NCBI GenBank assembly: GCA_017849435.1
Contig: JAFIGY010000022.1
Span: forward strand, 124,001-188,000
DNA: 64,000 nt
Direction: 5' to 3'
Source of the DNA: Chitinophaga niabensis
GTDB lineage: Bacteria; Bacteroidota; Bacteroidia; Chitinophagales; Chitinophagaceae
Part shown: positions 1 to 8,744 of the stretch, one piece after another
Layout of the letters: each line of letters opens with the position of its first letter
How positions within the stretch are numbered: the stretch's first letter is position 1
The notes under the pieces: generated by a model
Databases searched by the model: none
Told to the model about the DNA's origin: nothing
What the model saw: the letters and a program-made list of their open reading frames with translations, nothing else
Made by a program: the position numbers and the translations under genes

Positions 1-1405
1 AGTAACCAGCAATTTGCTGGATCTTCACAACCTGGCGGTTACAGCAGAAGACCGTTTGTTTTTTATCGTTAATAAAGATGGTCGGCCCTGCCTGATGGCC
101 TGCGAGGCAGGAACAGGTGTTATATCTGTTATACGTTCGAATGTAAACGACTTTCAGACCGTTACCGGTCAACTTCTTTGCCGACAAGGCAACGACTTTA
201 GCCTGCTGGAAACTATGCCACCACATCGTGCACAGGAGATTCGCATACCTTCACTTTCTGTCATGGTCGACCCGACTGCGGAATGGCGGAATGAGTTTAA
301 TGAAACGCTCCGGCTGATACGCGATTTCTTCCGCGGCTCCAGGCATCCTGATGTAAATGCGTTGAAACAGCGATACGAACCCTGGTTAGCTATGCTGACC
401 TGCCGGGAAGATTTCAAGTACCTGCTCAGGCAAATGCTCGGGGAACTTCAAAGCAGTCATGTTTTCTTTTCCTCATCAAAAGAACCGGCTCAGGTGGATG
501 AAGCAATAGGGCTGCTTGGTGCCGACTGGGAGATTGACCAGGGACATTACCGCCTAAATAGGATCTATCACGGTGATGTGTGGGGAGCTACCAGCTCGAA
601 CCCGCTTGACAGGGATAGCGTACATGTATCTGAAGGTGACTATCTTGTTTCCATTGACGGGAAACCTGTTCCGGCCGGAGCGCCGTTCGAAGCTCTGTTA
701 CAAGGCGCGGCCGGAAAACGTGTGATGCTTGGATTCAGCCACCAGCTGTCCGCCGTCGAAGAACGGCTTTATCCGGTCTTACCGCTTGATAACGATGAAG
801 ACCTTCGTCGCTGGCAATGGGTATCAGGAAATCGATTTTTTGTAGATTCAATGAGTAAAGGCAGGGCCGGTTACATTTACCTGTCCGATACGCACCGGTC
901 GGGTTATCAAGCCTTCAACCGAGACTTTGCTTCCCAGGCAAATAAAGCATTTCTCATCGTTGATGCCCGGTTTAATGCTGGCGGCTATTTTCCGGACTAC
1001 TTTGTTGAGATGCTTGCGCGCAGGCCGCTGCTCCAATTCCTGCGAAATAATGCCTCGCCACTCCAGGAGCCGCTAATGACAGCCGCGCCGAAAATAATGC
1101 TCCTCATCAACCAGCGGACGGCGTCCGGTGGTGAACTGCTGGCCGCGGAATTCCGGCAGCGTGGACTTGGTCTAATTGCCGGCACGCGAACCGCCGGATT
1201 AAGTAATCCCTATACTTGTGATCACCAGTTGCTGGATGGAACCACGGTCGTTTTACCAACCCTGGAGCTGACTGACCTTAAGTATCATCTTATCCTCGAA
1301 AATCAGGGCCTGGTACCGGATATCATCGTACCCGGCAATACTGAGGAACCGGCAGGCAGGACACAATTGCTCCGGTCTTTAGCACACTTACTCTCTAATC
1401 AATAA
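1..1405 (+). CDS. S41 family peptidase (5' end outside window)
   Basis: The reading frame is open to the first base, so the gene almost certainly starts upstream; the first start codon inside the window is a TTG at 14, and residue numbers here count from it. The C-terminal half has the S41 (C-terminal processing/tricorn) protease fold: a PDZ-like stretch around residues 195-240, then the nucleophile motif TASGGEL with Ser371. In CtpA/Prc enzymes a lysine follows 25 residues after the serine to form a Ser-Lys dyad; here that position is Leu396 (context RTAGLSNP), so this belongs with the tricorn-like branch or uses another base. It probably acts on peptides in the envelope, but the N-terminus that would show a signal peptide is missing. 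The stop lies 4 bases before the next gene, suggesting co-transcription. Confidence 0.82.
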   Translation, partial: VTSNLLDLHNLAVTAEDRLFFIVNKDGRPCLMACEAGTGVISVIRSNVNDFQTVTGQLLCRQGNDFSLLETMPPHRAQEIRIPSLSVMVDPTAEWRNEFNETLRLIRDFFRGSRHPDVNALKQRYEPWLAMLTCREDFKYLLRQMLGELQSSHVFFSSSKEPAQVDEAIGLLGADWEIDQGHYRLNRIYHGDVWGATSSNPLDRDSVHVSEGDYLVSIDGKPVPAGAPFEALLQGAAGKRVMLGFSHQLSAVEERLYPVLPLDNDEDLRRWQWVSGNRFFVDSMSKGRAGYIYLSDTHRSGYQAFNRDFASQANKAFLIVDARFNAGGYFPDYFVEMLARRPLLQFLRNNASPLQEPLMTAAPKIMLLINQRTASGGELLAAEFRQRGLGLIAGTRTAGLSNPYTCDHQLLDGTTVVLPTLELTDLKYHLILENQGLVPDIIVPGNTEEPAGRTQLLRSLAHLLSNQ

Positions 1406-1409
1406 TCAG

Positions 1410-2915
1410 ATGAAATCTTATTTGTTATTATTCGGATGCACTTTTCTTTCTTTTTCCAGCTTTGCCCAGCAACAAAATCCACGTTACTCAGGAGTGACCG
1501 AACGGCGCATCGCACAGGTTGAACAGCACTTGAATGGCTGGGTTAGAGAATCCGGCAAAGCAGACTTTACACTAGCTGAGCGGATGGCGTATTACCACGT
1601 CAACGGCGTCAGTATTGCCGTAATCAATAACTTTAGAGTGGATTGGGCGCGCGGATACGGCTGGGCGGATAAAAACCGTCAACAACCCGTTACGGTGAAC
1701 ACGGTCTTCCAGGCAGGCTCTGTCAGCAAAACGGTTAACGCCATCGCGCTCATGCAATTAGTACAGGAAGGTAAATTGCAGCTTGACCAGGATATTAACG
1801 CCCTGTTAAAAACCTGGCAGTTTCCGTACGATTCGGTTAGTCAGGGCGTAAAAATTACGCTCCGGCATTTATTGAGCCACCGGGCGGGGCTCAATGTCAG
1901 CGGATTCGCCGGTTATGAGCGCCCGGATACGATTCCCGACATCTACCAGATACTGGATGGCCGTTCACCCGCCAAAAGTAGTCCGGTAAGATCGCGATTG
2001 GTTCCCGGATCAGCTTTCCGTTATTCGGGGGGCGGCATTATGATCTCTCAGCTGCTGGCGATGGACGCGGATGCCAGTTCTTATAATGATCTGATGAAGC
2101 GACGGCTGTTTGAGCCGCTGGGGATGAAGCACAGCATTTATTATGGGGATCAGTTGCCGTTCAAGGCAACCGGTTATTACTGGGATGACAAGGAGTTGCC
2201 GGGGCAATACCGTCTTTACCCGGAAGCGGCTGCTGCCGGCCTGTGGACCACGCCTGCAGACTTGGCCAAACTGTTGATCGCCTACCAACAAGCTTATTCG
2301 GGCCTTTCTAACCAGTTGCTCAGCAAACAAGCCGCGCGTGAAATGGCAAAACTCGATCTTCGTGCGGAAGGCGACCGCCATAAGTCAGCTTTGGGATTCT
2401 TTATCGAGCAGCGTGGTGGACGTACCTACTTTACGCATGACGGTAAGGTAGAGGGCTTTCTTAGCTTGTTCTTTATAGACCCGGAGAAGGGTAACGGTTT
2501 GGTGGTGATGAACAATGCAAACGATGCCACCGGCCTGAACATCGAGATCGCCAACAGTATCGCCCAGGTCTATGGATGGAAGGGATTCAACATCCCGGAG
2601 GAGCGTAAGACCATAGCAATGAAAACTGATTCGCTTGCAGTATATAACGGGACCTATGTCAACGGATCGGATACGCTGACCTTGATGACACGTCAGGAAG
2701 GCCTTTTTTTTGCCAGCAGCTTCAGTTATTATGGACGGCCGCAACTCGTGACTTTCGTGACCAAGGAGCAGTTCTATGTCTACGAGGAAGAGTTTTTCAC
2801 CGATTACTGGGGCTACAAAAATCAATATTTTGCCAAACGGAGTGCAGATGGTCAAGTTACCGAGATCGTTAAACGGGTTAAAGGGATGCCAGAAAAGGTT
2901 TTTGTCAGGGAGTAG
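1410..2915 (+). CDS. Serine hydrolase, beta-lactamase class C family
   Basis: A 501-residue exported protein. Residues 1-19 form a signal peptide ending in SFAQ. The penicillin-binding/class C fold is shown by the nucleophile motif S104-V-S-K107 (SxxK) and a third motif THDGK near residue 345 in place of KTG. The second motif reads Y205-S-G where class C enzymes have Y-x-N, so the asparagine is replaced. The roughly 100-residue C-terminal extension is typical of Bacteroidota members. These proteins act as esterases, D-amino-peptidases or amidases in the periplasm; the substrate cannot be told from sequence. It follows the S41 peptidase after 4 bases, so the two may form an envelope peptide-handling operon. 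A true drug-inactivating beta-lactamase is unlikely. Confidence 0.85.
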   Translation: MKSYLLLFGCTFLSFSSFAQQQNPRYSGVTERRIAQVEQHLNGWVRESGKADFTLAERMAYYHVNGVSIAVINNFRVDWARGYGWADKNRQQPVTVNTVFQAGSVSKTVNAIALMQLVQEGKLQLDQDINALLKTWQFPYDSVSQGVKITLRHLLSHRAGLNVSGFAGYERPDTIPDIYQILDGRSPAKSSPVRSRLVPGSAFRYSGGGIMISQLLAMDADASSYNDLMKRRLFEPLGMKHSIYYGDQLPFKATGYYWDDKELPGQYRLYPEAAAAGLWTTPADLAKLLIAYQQAYSGLSNQLLSKQAAREMAKLDLRAEGDRHKSALGFFIEQRGGRTYFTHDGKVEGFLSLFFIDPEKGNGLVVMNNANDATGLNIEIANSIAQVYGWKGFNIPEERKTIAMKTDSLAVYNGTYVNGSDTLTLMTRQEGLFFASSFSYYGRPQLVTFVTKEQFYVYEEEFFTDYWGYKNQYFAKRSADGQVTEIVKRVKGMPEKVFVRE

Positions 2916-3089
2916 TGTTGTTGTTACCATTCCGGTCTCACGTAATTAACACGTAAAAGCTTCCCCAGGTGACATTATTGTATCTGGTTCAGTAAATATT
3001 GTATCTCGTACTTTATTGTTAAATTCTCTGTTTGAGTATAATCTTAAAACCGAATGCTTAAAGAGAGCACCACAGAGAAATCTATGGCG

Positions 3090-3581
3090 TTACCTGTTCT
3101 TCCGTCTAAAGGGACCTTTTGGGGCGATGATCTCCAGATTGGTACCATCAGGGTCTTGGAAATAAGCTACGGCCGTGCCAAATCCTGATTTTAATCCATC
3201 TTCCTGCTGGAATACGATTGGTTCACCTTCCGGTTCCACGCCTATTTCTTTCAGGCGTTGTATAGCAGCAGCTATATCATCTACCTCAAAACAAAGATGC
3301 ATAGCACTGATCTGGTTGTTCTGATAAGACGTTTTTTCAGGAACAGGAAGCACATATTCCAAAATATCGATGTTCAGATTATCCAGGTGGAGATTCGCGT
3401 ATTTGATGAGGGTATCTTCCAATCCCTGTGTTTTAGCCATTCTTGGTCCACCGATTTCATCCTTATTCGATATTTTGGTACCAGTCAATGCTTCATAAAA
3501 AGCGATAGACTTTTCCAAATTGCTGACGGTAATTCCGACGTGATTGGCACGTGAGAATCCGGATACTTTTGCGTTTGTCAT
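3090..3581 (-). CDS. VOC family protein (glyoxalase/bleomycin resistance fold)
   Basis: A 163-residue cytosolic protein with two beta-alpha-beta-beta-beta modules. It opens with ANHVGITVSNLEKSIAFYE, the usual first strand and metal-binding histidine, and ends with a second module containing DPDGTNLEIIAP, whose glutamate usually completes a VOC metal site. Family members include glyoxalase I, dioxygenases and antibiotic-binding proteins, and which of these applies is not visible. It lies 26 bases downstream of the aldo/keto reductase on the same strand and is probably the last gene of a three-gene redox/detoxification operon whose first gene starts at 5241. Confidence 0.85.
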   Translation of the reverse strand: MTNAKVSGFSRANHVGITVSNLEKSIAFYEALTGTKISNKDEIGGPRMAKTQGLEDTLIKYANLHLDNLNIDILEYVLPVPEKTSYQNNQISAMHLCFEVDDIAAAIQRLKEIGVEPEGEPIVFQQEDGLKSGFGTAVAYFQDPDGTNLEIIAPKGPFRRKNR

Positions 3582-3607
3582 AGTGTCTGGTTTTTATTTT
3601 TATACAG

Positions 3608-4603
3608 TTAGTAGATGGCAACAGGATTTACAAGTGCACTGTTGATAGCGTTCATTTCTTCCGGGGAGAGCCGGATATCCATTGCTTTAGCATTGGCCAT
3701 GGCCTGTTCTGCGTTTCTTGCACCTGCCAGCACCACGGTGATCGCGGGTTGCAGGCTAGTCCAGCGTAATACCAGTTGAGATAACGTCGCATTTTTAGCT
3801 TCCGCTATCGGGGCAATTGTATCGAGGAATGTTTTCACCTTCTCTAAATCAAACTGCTGGAAATATCCATTTCTATGATCATTATCTTTCAGTTTACCTT
3901 CTTTGAAGTATTTACCAGTGAGTAACCCCCTTTCCATGGGGCTATACACGATAATACCCACATCATTTTTCAGGGCGTAAGGCACCAGGTCTTGTTCAAT
4001 ACTCCGGTTTAGCATGCTATAACCCACCTGGTTGCTGGCAATGTTCACGGTATTCCGGGCTTCCGCCAGTTGGTCAACGCTGTAGTTGCTGACCCCTGCT
4101 GCGCGGATTTTCCCTTGTTGTAAAAGCTGTTCCAGCGCTTCCATGGTTTCAGCAATGGGGGTGGTACTATCCGGCCAGTGGATCTGCAACAGATCAATAT
4201 AGTCTGTCTGCAGGCGATGAAGACTTTCTTCCACTTCCTTCACTACGCTGGCTTTGGAAGCGTATTTATACACAGGTATTTTTTTGCCGGCATCCTCCGC
4301 ATCAAAGAAAAATTCGCCTTTCCCATGGTTGCTGCCGTCCCACACCAGGCCGAATTTGGTTAACAGTTGAATCTTACTTCTATCATATCCTTTGGTGGCC
4401 TCGCCAATCATTTCTTCACTCAGTCCGAGCCCGTAGAACGGCGCAGTATCCAGTGTGGTTACACCGTTGTCAATAGAGGCTTTTACCGATGCGATGGAGT
4501 CTTTTTTCTCGTTACCACCCCACATGTTACCGCCGATAGCGAAGGCACCGTAAGTAATGGCAGATAATTTCAGTTCTGTATTTCCCAGTTTTCTGTATTC
4601 CAT
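3608..4603 (-). CDS. Aldo/keto reductase
   Basis: A 331-residue NADPH-dependent oxidoreductase with a TIM-barrel fold. All four catalytic residues are visible: Asp52 and Tyr57 in DTAPFYG, Lys83 in LLTKFGL and His142 in LLQIHWPD. The C-terminal cofactor-binding region holds LAGARNAEQAMANAKA, a typical NADP phosphate-binding stretch. Length matches the family. It likely reduces small aldehydes or ketones in the cytosol. It sits 11 bases after the MdaB-like gene and 26 before the VOC gene, all on the minus strand, and the operon faces away from the LysR gene, which is its likely regulator. Confidence 0.9.
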   Translation of the reverse strand: MEYRKLGNTELKLSAITYGAFAIGGNMWGGNEKKDSIASVKASIDNGVTTLDTAPFYGLGLSEEMIGEATKGYDRSKIQLLTKFGLVWDGSNHGKGEFFFDAEDAGKKIPVYKYASKASVVKEVEESLHRLQTDYIDLLQIHWPDSTTPIAETMEALEQLLQQGKIRAAGVSNYSVDQLAEARNTVNIASNQVGYSMLNRSIEQDLVPYALKNDVGIIVYSPMERGLLTGKYFKEGKLKDNDHRNGYFQQFDLEKVKTFLDTIAPIAEAKNATLSQLVLRWTSLQPAITVVLAGARNAEQAMANAKAMDIRLSPEEMNAINSALVNPVAIY

Positions 4604-4614
4604 TTTTTATTTTC

Positions 4615-5241
4615 TTAGTGAGATGAATATCCGGACAATTGTTTTTGATGCTTCAGTACTTGTTCCAGGTGCCTGATGTAGTCCTGATGATAGTTATTGA
4701 TCCGTTCTGGTGTAGCGTTTTTTTCCAGATCATGAAAGTGGAAGCCGGTTGTTCTATCCATGCCTACGAACTGGTTCATCTTGTGAAAACCGAACAATAC
4801 ACCATCATCCACTGATCTTTGATCAAAAAATTCACCCGGGAGCGTAAAAGCAGTCTCAGGGGCATTCCAGGTAGTGGTGACCATATATTTTGTACCCTGC
4901 ATCAGTCCGCCGGTACCGTAATTGATAGCCGGATTTTTCCGGCTTCTGCCGTCGCTGGCGTACATACCATTCTGATGACCGGCCGTGAATACTTCGTCTA
5001 TATATTTCTTTAAACGATTGGGTACCTGGAACCACCATATGGGGGTGTGATAGATAACCAGGTCGGCCCATTTAAAGTGCTCCACTTCGGCCATCGCATC
5101 AAAATCATCATTGATATTGACCACCCGATACTCGAACCCATTTTGGGCCAGGAATGCTGCCGTCCAGCTCGTCAGCAGGTTACTAAACCTGCCACCGGAG
5201 TGAGCGAATACCTGTCCAGCATTGATAATGAATACCTTCAT
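4615..5241 (-). CDS. NAD(P)H-dependent flavin oxidoreductase, MdaB-like
   Basis: A 208-residue protein of the flavodoxin-like quinone reductase family, close to E. coli MdaB (modulator of drug activity B). Visible signatures are the N-terminal strand MKVFIINAGQ followed by HSGG, the flavin-binding loop YHTPIWWFQVP, and the loop near residues 110-135 containing NYGTGGLMQG. These enzymes bind FAD or FMN and carry out two-electron reduction of quinones, limiting oxidative stress. It is the first gene of the minus-strand redox operon, and its start faces the LysR gene across 97 bases, the usual arrangement for a LysR regulator and its target. Confidence 0.85.
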   Translation of the reverse strand: MKVFIINAGQVFAHSGGRFSNLLTSWTAAFLAQNGFEYRVVNINDDFDAMAEVEHFKWADLVIYHTPIWWFQVPNRLKKYIDEVFTAGHQNGMYASDGRSRKNPAINYGTGGLMQGTKYMVTTTWNAPETAFTLPGEFFDQRSVDDGVLFGFHKMNQFVGMDRTTGFHFHDLEKNATPERINNYHQDYIRHLEQVLKHQKQLSGYSSH

Positions 5242-5245
5242 TTAT

Positions 5246-5259
5246 ATAATTTTAATTAT
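5246..5259. promoter_or_regulatory. Inverted repeat in LysR/MdaB divergent promoter region
   Basis: ATAATT-TT-AATTAT is a perfect inverted repeat with a 2-base spacer, placed just upstream of the MdaB-like start in the 97-base divergent region. It could be a LysR operator half, but the region is very AT-rich and such palindromes arise by chance. Confidence 0.3.
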
Positions 5260-5338
5260 CGATACCGCAAAGTTCTATTATTTTTATATATCACACAAAT
5301 AACTTAAATTGCAGTATAGTATCATAAAAATTATAGTT

Positions 5339-6253
5339 ATGCCATGGAATCTCGAATGGCTTCGAACATTTAAGGCCATATATGAAGGCGGAACACTATC
5401 TGCAGCGGCGCAGGAGCTTTCTGTTTCCCAGCCAGGCGTAAGCCTTCATTTAAACTCGCTGGAAGCTTTTACCGGGTATAAACTGTTTGACCGGTCCGCC
5501 AGAAAGATGGTCCCTACAGAAAAAGGAAAGATCCTGTACAACTACATACTGGCCCCCTTGAAAAAACTGGAAACGGGGGAACAACATTTTCACAAGCGTT
5601 CGAAAGAAGAGCGTGCAACGATTAGTGTGGGAATGTGTTTTGAAACGTTCCAATACACGCTGGAAGAACATATTGCCAATCTACCATTTAATCTGATCAT
5701 CAAATTCGGGGAATATCCGCAGATGCAACAGGATCTCGACAATGGTCTGCTGGACCTGATCATTACACCACAAAAGGGGCAACAGCAAAATCTGCAATAC
5801 CTGCCATTTTCCAAAGAGAAGATTGTGCTGATTGCCGGCAATAAAACAAAAACAGCCGAACTGGAGAATTTGTTTGATCAGGGAAAAACGAAAGAAGCGA
5901 CTCGCTTATTAAAGCAGCAACTCTGGTATAGTACAGCAGCAGACATGGAACACCTGAAAAATTTCTGGGTAAGGCATTTTGGAGAACATCCGGATTTCAG
6001 TCCGAATTTTATTGTTCCCAATATCAGCTCCATTATCCGCTGTCTGAGTGATGGTAGAGGATTTTCGGTCGTACCGGATTTTCTTTGTGCGGAAGCCATT
6101 GCGGCGGGGAAAATAAAGGTAGCCTGGGAAGGCACTAACCCGCTGGAGAATACGCTTTATTTCGGCACCCGGAAGAAGACCATGTACCAGAAAGAAATCG
6201 GGCAACTGGAACAGTTACTGAAAGAAAAATGGGAAATAAAAGCTGAAAAATAG
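5339..6253 (+). CDS. LysR family transcriptional regulator
   Basis: About 304 residues from the ATG at 5339; the frame is open back to a TTG at 5309, but the family begins with a sequence like MPWNLEWLRTFKAIYE, so 5339 is preferred. Residues 1-60 form the winged helix-turn-helix (LSAAAQELSVSQPGVSLHLNSLE), and the rest is the periplasmic-binding-protein-like effector domain. LysR proteins act as tetramers and usually control the divergently transcribed gene. Here the target would be the MdaB-like/aldo-keto reductase/VOC operon, so a redox-active or electrophilic effector is plausible. The effector cannot be read from sequence. Confidence 0.9.
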   Translation: MPWNLEWLRTFKAIYEGGTLSAAAQELSVSQPGVSLHLNSLEAFTGYKLFDRSARKMVPTEKGKILYNYILAPLKKLETGEQHFHKRSKEERATISVGMCFETFQYTLEEHIANLPFNLIIKFGEYPQMQQDLDNGLLDLIITPQKGQQQNLQYLPFSKEKIVLIAGNKTKTAELENLFDQGKTKEATRLLKQQLWYSTAADMEHLKNFWVRHFGEHPDFSPNFIVPNISSIIRCLSDGRGFSVVPDFLCAEAIAAGKIKVAWEGTNPLENTLYFGTRKKTMYQKEIGQLEQLLKEKWEIKAEK

Positions 6254-6463
6254 CTCTTACAGGTCCGATTTATACTGGCAGGTATTTATTAAGTACTTTC
6301 CAATTTTCCAGCTAAATAACCTAAAACGAAGTAACTTACAACCACTCTTCAAAGGATAAAAAGTGATTACAAACTATAAAAAAAGAATACGAATTTTGTA
6401 ATAATCCAATCACAAGTTAGCGGTCATTGTATGGCGATACCCTACAACTTTTGAGCAAATAAT

Positions 6464-7318
6464 ATGCAAGCACAAAAAGGGAAATACGAGGGCTTACAGA
6501 ATGATGAGCTGGGAATAAAGATTCGCTCAAACGACAATCCTTATCTTTCAGTTGACATTCAAAAAGAACTGCTACAACCTCGCAGATTATCTTCTTATTT
6601 TATTGTATTAATTGAAAGTGGTTCAATCACATACAATTTTGACTTACAAGACTTTATGCTTACTGACGGGCACTTGCTTTTTGCAATGCCCAATCAAATT
6701 TTTACGCCACCCGCTAAAATAGACAATCTTAAATATTTCAAGCTGCTGTTTGATGAAAATACACTGGCATTATTGCCACAACAATTTCCCTTCCTGGTCA
6801 ACCCTTTAAACGCACAAACCATAGTTCTTGACAGTGCTGCAAAAGAAAGAGTAATAAAGGTTTTTGGAATTTTGAATCAGATACTTCACTTAGATAAATA
6901 TAAGACGGACGCTGAAATAATATTAGCTTATTTGAACTCATTACTATCAGAACTAAACAGCGCTTATTTCAAAAACAAAGAACCCGTCAATATCTTAAAC
7001 ACTAATCTTTCAAAGTTTGTCGAGTTCAAATTAGTCGTGGAAACGCACCTTACAGAGCAACCTTCTATCAACGCAATTGCAGAAAAATTAGCTTTATCTA
7101 CAAACAGTTTATATCGGATAGTAAAAGAATATTCCGGAACATCACCCAAAGATTATTTTATTAACCGCTTGATGGCGGAAGCTCAGAGAAGATTGCGTTA
7201 TTCTAATATTTCTATCAAAGAATTGGCCTACGAATTAGGCTTTAATGATCCTGATTATTTTTCAAGGCTCTTCAAAAAAAGCACAGGAAAAAGTGCAAGC
7301 GAATTTTCGCCCAAGTAA
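6464..7318 (+). CDS. AraC family transcriptional regulator
   Basis: 284 residues. The C-terminal part, about residues 195-282, has the two helix-turn-helix motifs of the AraC/XylS family, ending in the typical ELAYELGFNDPDYFSRLFKK and GKSASEF. The N-terminal 170 residues look like a cupin-type sensing domain. The gene is clearly more AT-rich than the chromosome around it and prefers A/T-ending codons, as does the next gene 83 bases downstream, so the pair was probably acquired together. The likely target is the adjacent short-chain dehydrogenase gene, a common AraC/oxidoreductase arrangement in Bacteroidota. Confidence 0.9.
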   Translation: MQAQKGKYEGLQNDELGIKIRSNDNPYLSVDIQKELLQPRRLSSYFIVLIESGSITYNFDLQDFMLTDGHLLFAMPNQIFTPPAKIDNLKYFKLLFDENTLALLPQQFPFLVNPLNAQTIVLDSAAKERVIKVFGILNQILHLDKYKTDAEIILAYLNSLLSELNSAYFKNKEPVNILNTNLSKFVEFKLVVETHLTEQPSINAIAEKLALSTNSLYRIVKEYSGTSPKDYFINRLMAEAQRRLRYSNISIKELAYELGFNDPDYFSRLFKKSTGKSASEFSPK

Positions 7319-7371
7319 GATTTGTCGGGGAAATAAAATGAATTGTCCATTTCCGCTATTTTTTAACCCTC

Positions 7372-7379
7372 TACTTTTG
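7372..7379 (+). promoter_or_regulatory. Putative -7 box (TACTTTTG) for the SDR gene
   Basis: TACTTTTG fits the Bacteroidota -7 consensus TAnnTTTG and lies 22 bases before the ATG at 7402. No clear TTTG -33 box is seen at normal spacing. It suggests that the dehydrogenase can be transcribed independently of the AraC gene. Confidence 0.45.
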
Positions 7380-7401
7380 CCTCATAAAATTCATACAGGA
7401 A

Positions 7402-8139
7402 ATGAAATTTGCATTAGTAACGGGAGCTAACAAAGGCATTGGCTTTGAAGTTGCACAGCAACTTGCTCAAAAAGGAATTTATATTTACCTCGGCAGTCGT
7501 AATTTAGAAAATGGTGTTGAAGCCGTTGATAAATTAAAAGCGAAGGGATTAAACAATGTAGAAGTTATTCAGCTTGACATTACAGATGACGAATCAGTAA
7601 TTAAAGCCCGTAAAGAAATAGGTAAAAAAACAAAAGTGTTGGACATACTTATTAATAATGCGGGTATTTATGGTGGTTACCCGCAAACGGCACTTGACTC
7701 AACTATTGACCAGTTTAAAGCAGCTTATGATACAAATATTTATGGCGTGGTGCGAGTTACACAGGTATTTATTGATTTATTGAAAAAGTCGTCAGCACCC
7801 CGTATTGTAAATGTAAGTTCAAGTCAAGGCTCAATTACCCTGCACAGCGACCCAACATATAAATACTACGACTACAAAGGTGTTGTATATCTTTCTTCAA
7901 AATCTGCCCTGAATATGTACACTGTTGTTTTGGCATACGAATTTAAAAATACCAACTTCAAAATAAATGCCGTTTGTCCGGGATATACAAAAACAGATTT
8001 CAATGGACATCGTGGGCCCGGAACTGTTAAAGATGCCGGAAAACGGATAGTAAAATATGCGCTCATTGACAATGATGGCCCAACAGGAAAGTTTTTTAGC
8101 GAGGAAAATAATCCTGAAACAGGAGAAATACCCTGGTAA
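7402..8139 (+). CDS. Short-chain dehydrogenase/reductase
   Basis: A 245-residue Rossmann-fold oxidoreductase. The nucleotide-binding motif is TGANKGIG near the N-terminus, followed by the NNAG motif (LINNAGIYG), the catalytic serine in NVSSSQGS and a Y-x-x-x-K pair in YLSSK. The C-terminus resembles carbonyl-reductase-like SDRs. The substrate is unknown. Base composition is low in GC like the preceding AraC gene, which points to joint horizontal acquisition. Confidence 0.9.
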   Translation: MKFALVTGANKGIGFEVAQQLAQKGIYIYLGSRNLENGVEAVDKLKAKGLNNVEVIQLDITDDESVIKARKEIGKKTKVLDILINNAGIYGGYPQTALDSTIDQFKAAYDTNIYGVVRVTQVFIDLLKKSSAPRIVNVSSSQGSITLHSDPTYKYYDYKGVVYLSSKSALNMYTVVLAYEFKNTNFKINAVCPGYTKTDFNGHRGPGTVKDAGKRIVKYALIDNDGPTGKFFSEENNPETGEIPW

Positions 8140-8214
8140 CGAAGATTAAGTATAAGACCTGAAACAACGAACCACTAACAGGTATTTGCAATATGGCGGC
8201 CTGATGTTAAATGC

Positions 8215-8452
8215 TCAACAGTATGTCAAAGACCTGACCCCGGTTTCTTCTACATAGGGTAAAAGCGCTATAGTCGGATCCGTAGCATCACTCAGGTTAA
8301 TATATGCTCTCACATCAGCGGTTGTCAGTTAGTTTCGGCGCATCTATGACGGCGAAATAGCCTATTGTGTCAATGGCTCCGGCAGGACCGGCACTGCCAT
8401 CCTTGTTGCAAGCGTTCACTAAAAAAATTGCAGATGTCAATGAGATCAGCAT
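8215..8452 (-). pseudogene. Decayed lipoprotein gene (frameshifted)
   Basis: On the minus strand an ATG at 8452 opens a lipoprotein-like signal ending in a lipobox-like LVNAC, followed by NKDGSAGPAGA, the collagen-like linker common in small Bacteroidota surface lipoproteins, and then GYFAVIDAPKLTDNR-stop. Reading on in the next frame restores a sensible sequence (LTTADVRAYINLSDATDPT, then ALLPYVEE) to a stop at 8215. The APKLT and LPYVE elements resemble those of intact family members as I remember them, so this reads as one gene broken by a frameshift and shortened at the 3' end. The signal may begin further upstream, near 8488, where the frame is open but has no ATG. Confidence 0.55.
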
Positions 8453-8628
8453 AGAAAATTGGGATAGTTTGATTGGAGTTCGTTTTTTTAATGCTAGTTA
8501 AAGTGGGCAATTCTCTTTTCATATCCCAACAATAAACCTTCTTTCAATTTTTAGTACCGGACTTTTACGACCTGGTGATTTATGCTGGTTATACTGAAAA
8601 ACCAGGCTGGTGGATGGGTTAAAACGAA

Positions 8629-8654
8629 AAAAGGTACGATTGCTCGTACCTTTT
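8629..8654 (-). terminator. Rho-independent terminator of tRNA-Lys
   Basis: An 11-base stem AAAAGGTACGA with loop TTGC and perfect complement TCGTACCTTTT; on the minus strand it ends in a T run, directly after the tRNA 3' end. Confidence 0.8.
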
Positions 8655-8655
8655 G

Positions 8656-8728
8656 TGATCCCGCTGGGACTCGAACCCAGGACCCATACATTAAAAGTGT
8701 ATTGCTCTACCAACTGAGCTACGGAATC
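8656..8728 (-). tRNA. tRNA-Lys (anticodon TTT)
   Basis: The minus strand folds as a full 73-base cloverleaf: acceptor stem GATTCCG/CGGGATC with one T-G pair, D-arm GCTC/GAGC with AGTTGGTA loop, anticodon stem ATACA/TGTAT with loop CTTTTAA (anticodon TTT, lysine), 5-base variable loop and T-arm CTGGG/CCCAG with TTCGAGT loop. The discriminator base is A, and CCA is not encoded. It has its own promoter upstream and terminator downstream, so it is a single-gene unit. Confidence 0.95.
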
Positions 8729-8744
8729 GCTATCAAAGCGGGTG

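Noticed and set aside
2976-3007. TATTGTATCT direct repeat in the intergenic region
   Set aside because: Two 10-base copies in AT-rich DNA without a partner feature; likely chance.
8629-8730. Integration (attachment) site at tRNA-Lys
   Set aside because: No second copy of the tRNA end and no integrase seen in the window.
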